A stretch of 64,000 nucleotides of DNA from NCBI RefSeq assembly GCF_030540765.1, contig NZ_JAUOEL010000005.1, positions 372,001-436,000 on the forward strand, given 5' to 3'. Of this stretch, positions 63,553-64,000 are shown in pieces. Both the position numbers and the translations under genes were made by a program. The notes under the pieces were generated by a model, which was not told the DNA's origin, ran no database searches, and saw only the letters and a list, made by a program, of their open reading frames with translations. Numbering within the stretch: position 1 is the first letter of the stretch; every line of letters begins with the position of its first letter. The DNA comes from Flavivirga jejuensis. GTDB lineage: Bacteria; Bacteroidota; Bacteroidia; Flavobacteriales; Flavobacteriaceae.

Positions 63553-64000
63553 ATGAAAAAAGTTTTTTACATAGTATCGTTTTTGTTAAGCTTAACGGCT
63601 TTTTCTCAAAATCAGGCATTGTTTGAAAAGGCCAACGCCTTGTATAATGAAGGGAAATATGCCGAAGCTATAGATAATTATAAAGTTATTTTAGATACTA
63701 AGAATCACTCGGCCGATTTGTATTTTAATTTAGCAAATGCACACTACAAATTAAATAGCATTGCACCAAGTATTTATTTTTATGAAAAAGCGTTACAATT
63801 AGCGCCTGATGATGCGGATATTAAAAACAATTTGTCATTTGCTCAAAACATGACAATAGATGCTGTTGATGTTATTCCTGAAGCGGGACTTTCTAAACTT
63901 ATAAAAAATATCACTAACACGATGAGTTTCGATAATTGGGCTCGTATGGCTATTGGCTTGGTGTTTTGTTTTGTAGTTTTATTTCTCATTTATTATTTTG
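63553..64000 (+). CDS. batE: BatE, TPR and SH3-type membrane protein (partial, cut by window end)
   Basis: The first 149 residues of batE, open to the window edge. A signal peptide (KVFYIVSFLLSLTAFSQ) is followed by two TPR units (ALFEKANALYNEGKYAEAIDNY, ADLYFNLANAHYKLNSIAPS) and a membrane helix (MAIGLVFCFVVLFLIYYF). The start is one base past the batD stop. The full gene should continue about 100 residues more. Confidence 0.88.
   Translation, partial: MKKVFYIVSFLLSLTAFSQNQALFEKANALYNEGKYAEAIDNYKVILDTKNHSADLYFNLANAHYKLNSIAPSIYFYEKALQLAPDDADIKNNLSFAQNMTIDAVDVIPEAGLSKLIKNITNTMSFDNWARMAIGLVFCFVVLFLIYYF

Noticed and set aside
1-64000. tRNA, rRNA, prophage, toxin-antitoxin or restriction-modification genes
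   Set aside because: I looked for cloverleaf-like arms, integrases, short toxin/antitoxin pairs and methylase motifs and found none that I could support.

Overview
The window is AT-rich, densely coded bacterial DNA, most likely from a marine member of the Flavobacteriaceae (Bacteroidota). The evidence is a SusC/SusD pair, many short lipoproteins, LytS/LytTR signalling, an IPExxVDY protein just upstream of pyk, a complete bat (aerotolerance) cluster, an absence of Shine-Dalgarno sequences, and promoters of the TTTG-N19-23-TAnnTTTG type. I saw no rRNA, tRNA, CRISPR array, prophage or intact insertion sequence. The genus cannot be fixed from the sequence alone.

Layout. 1-4.7 kb: end of a SusC receptor, SusD, a DUF4465 surface lipoprotein, a MITE-like element, and a thioredoxin-fold lipoprotein. 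4.9-13.6 kb (minus strand): alpha/beta hydrolase, an AddB-like nuclease, an OmpA/TSP3 porin and an AddA-like helicase-nuclease; the two AddAB-type subunits are separated by the ompA gene. 13.7-17.3 kb: superoxide dismutase, then three tandem copies of a putative ~70-nt small RNA gene, then a long PurF. 17.4-26.6 kb: PfkB kinase, a LytS/LytTR two-component pair, rnhA-purN, acpP-fabF-rnc, IPExxVDY-pyk. 26.7-30.3 kb: an ECF sigma operon with a membrane anti-sigma candidate, a lipoprotein, an LTxxQ (Spy/CpxP-like) protein and a beta-barrel. 30.4-35.3 kb: dinB, CYTH, YCII lipoprotein, an endonuclease/exonuclease/phosphatase protein, and a second ECF operon preceded by an ECF-like promoter. 35.4-44.5 kb: pbpC and its alpha-2-macroglobulin partner, split by a DUF2071 gene lying between direct repeats. 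44.6-54 kb: CAP lipoprotein, isoaspartyl peptidase, aldehyde dehydrogenase, DUF1800/DUF1501 pair, AlbA_2 protein, SDR, DUF4382 lipoprotein. 54.2-64 kb: moxR, DUF58, a BatD-like protein, batA, batB, an inserted peroxiredoxin-like gene, batC, batD, and batE (cut by the window end).

Working together. Core metabolism and replication genes (purF, purN, acpP, fabF, rnc, pyk, rnhA) sit among envelope-stress modules: two ECF operons, pbpC/alpha-2-macroglobulin and the bat complex. The bat operon carries its own thiol-redox protein.

The most interesting undescribed signal is the three-copy small RNA array at 14.78-15.33 kb. Each copy has an identical 44-nt body and a minus-strand terminator; two have a minus-strand TAnnTTTG promoter element. 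Other signals worth following are two unrelated dispersed hairpin repeat families, a terminator-like hairpin inside the 5' coding region of rnc, and the repeat-flanked DUF2071 cassette.
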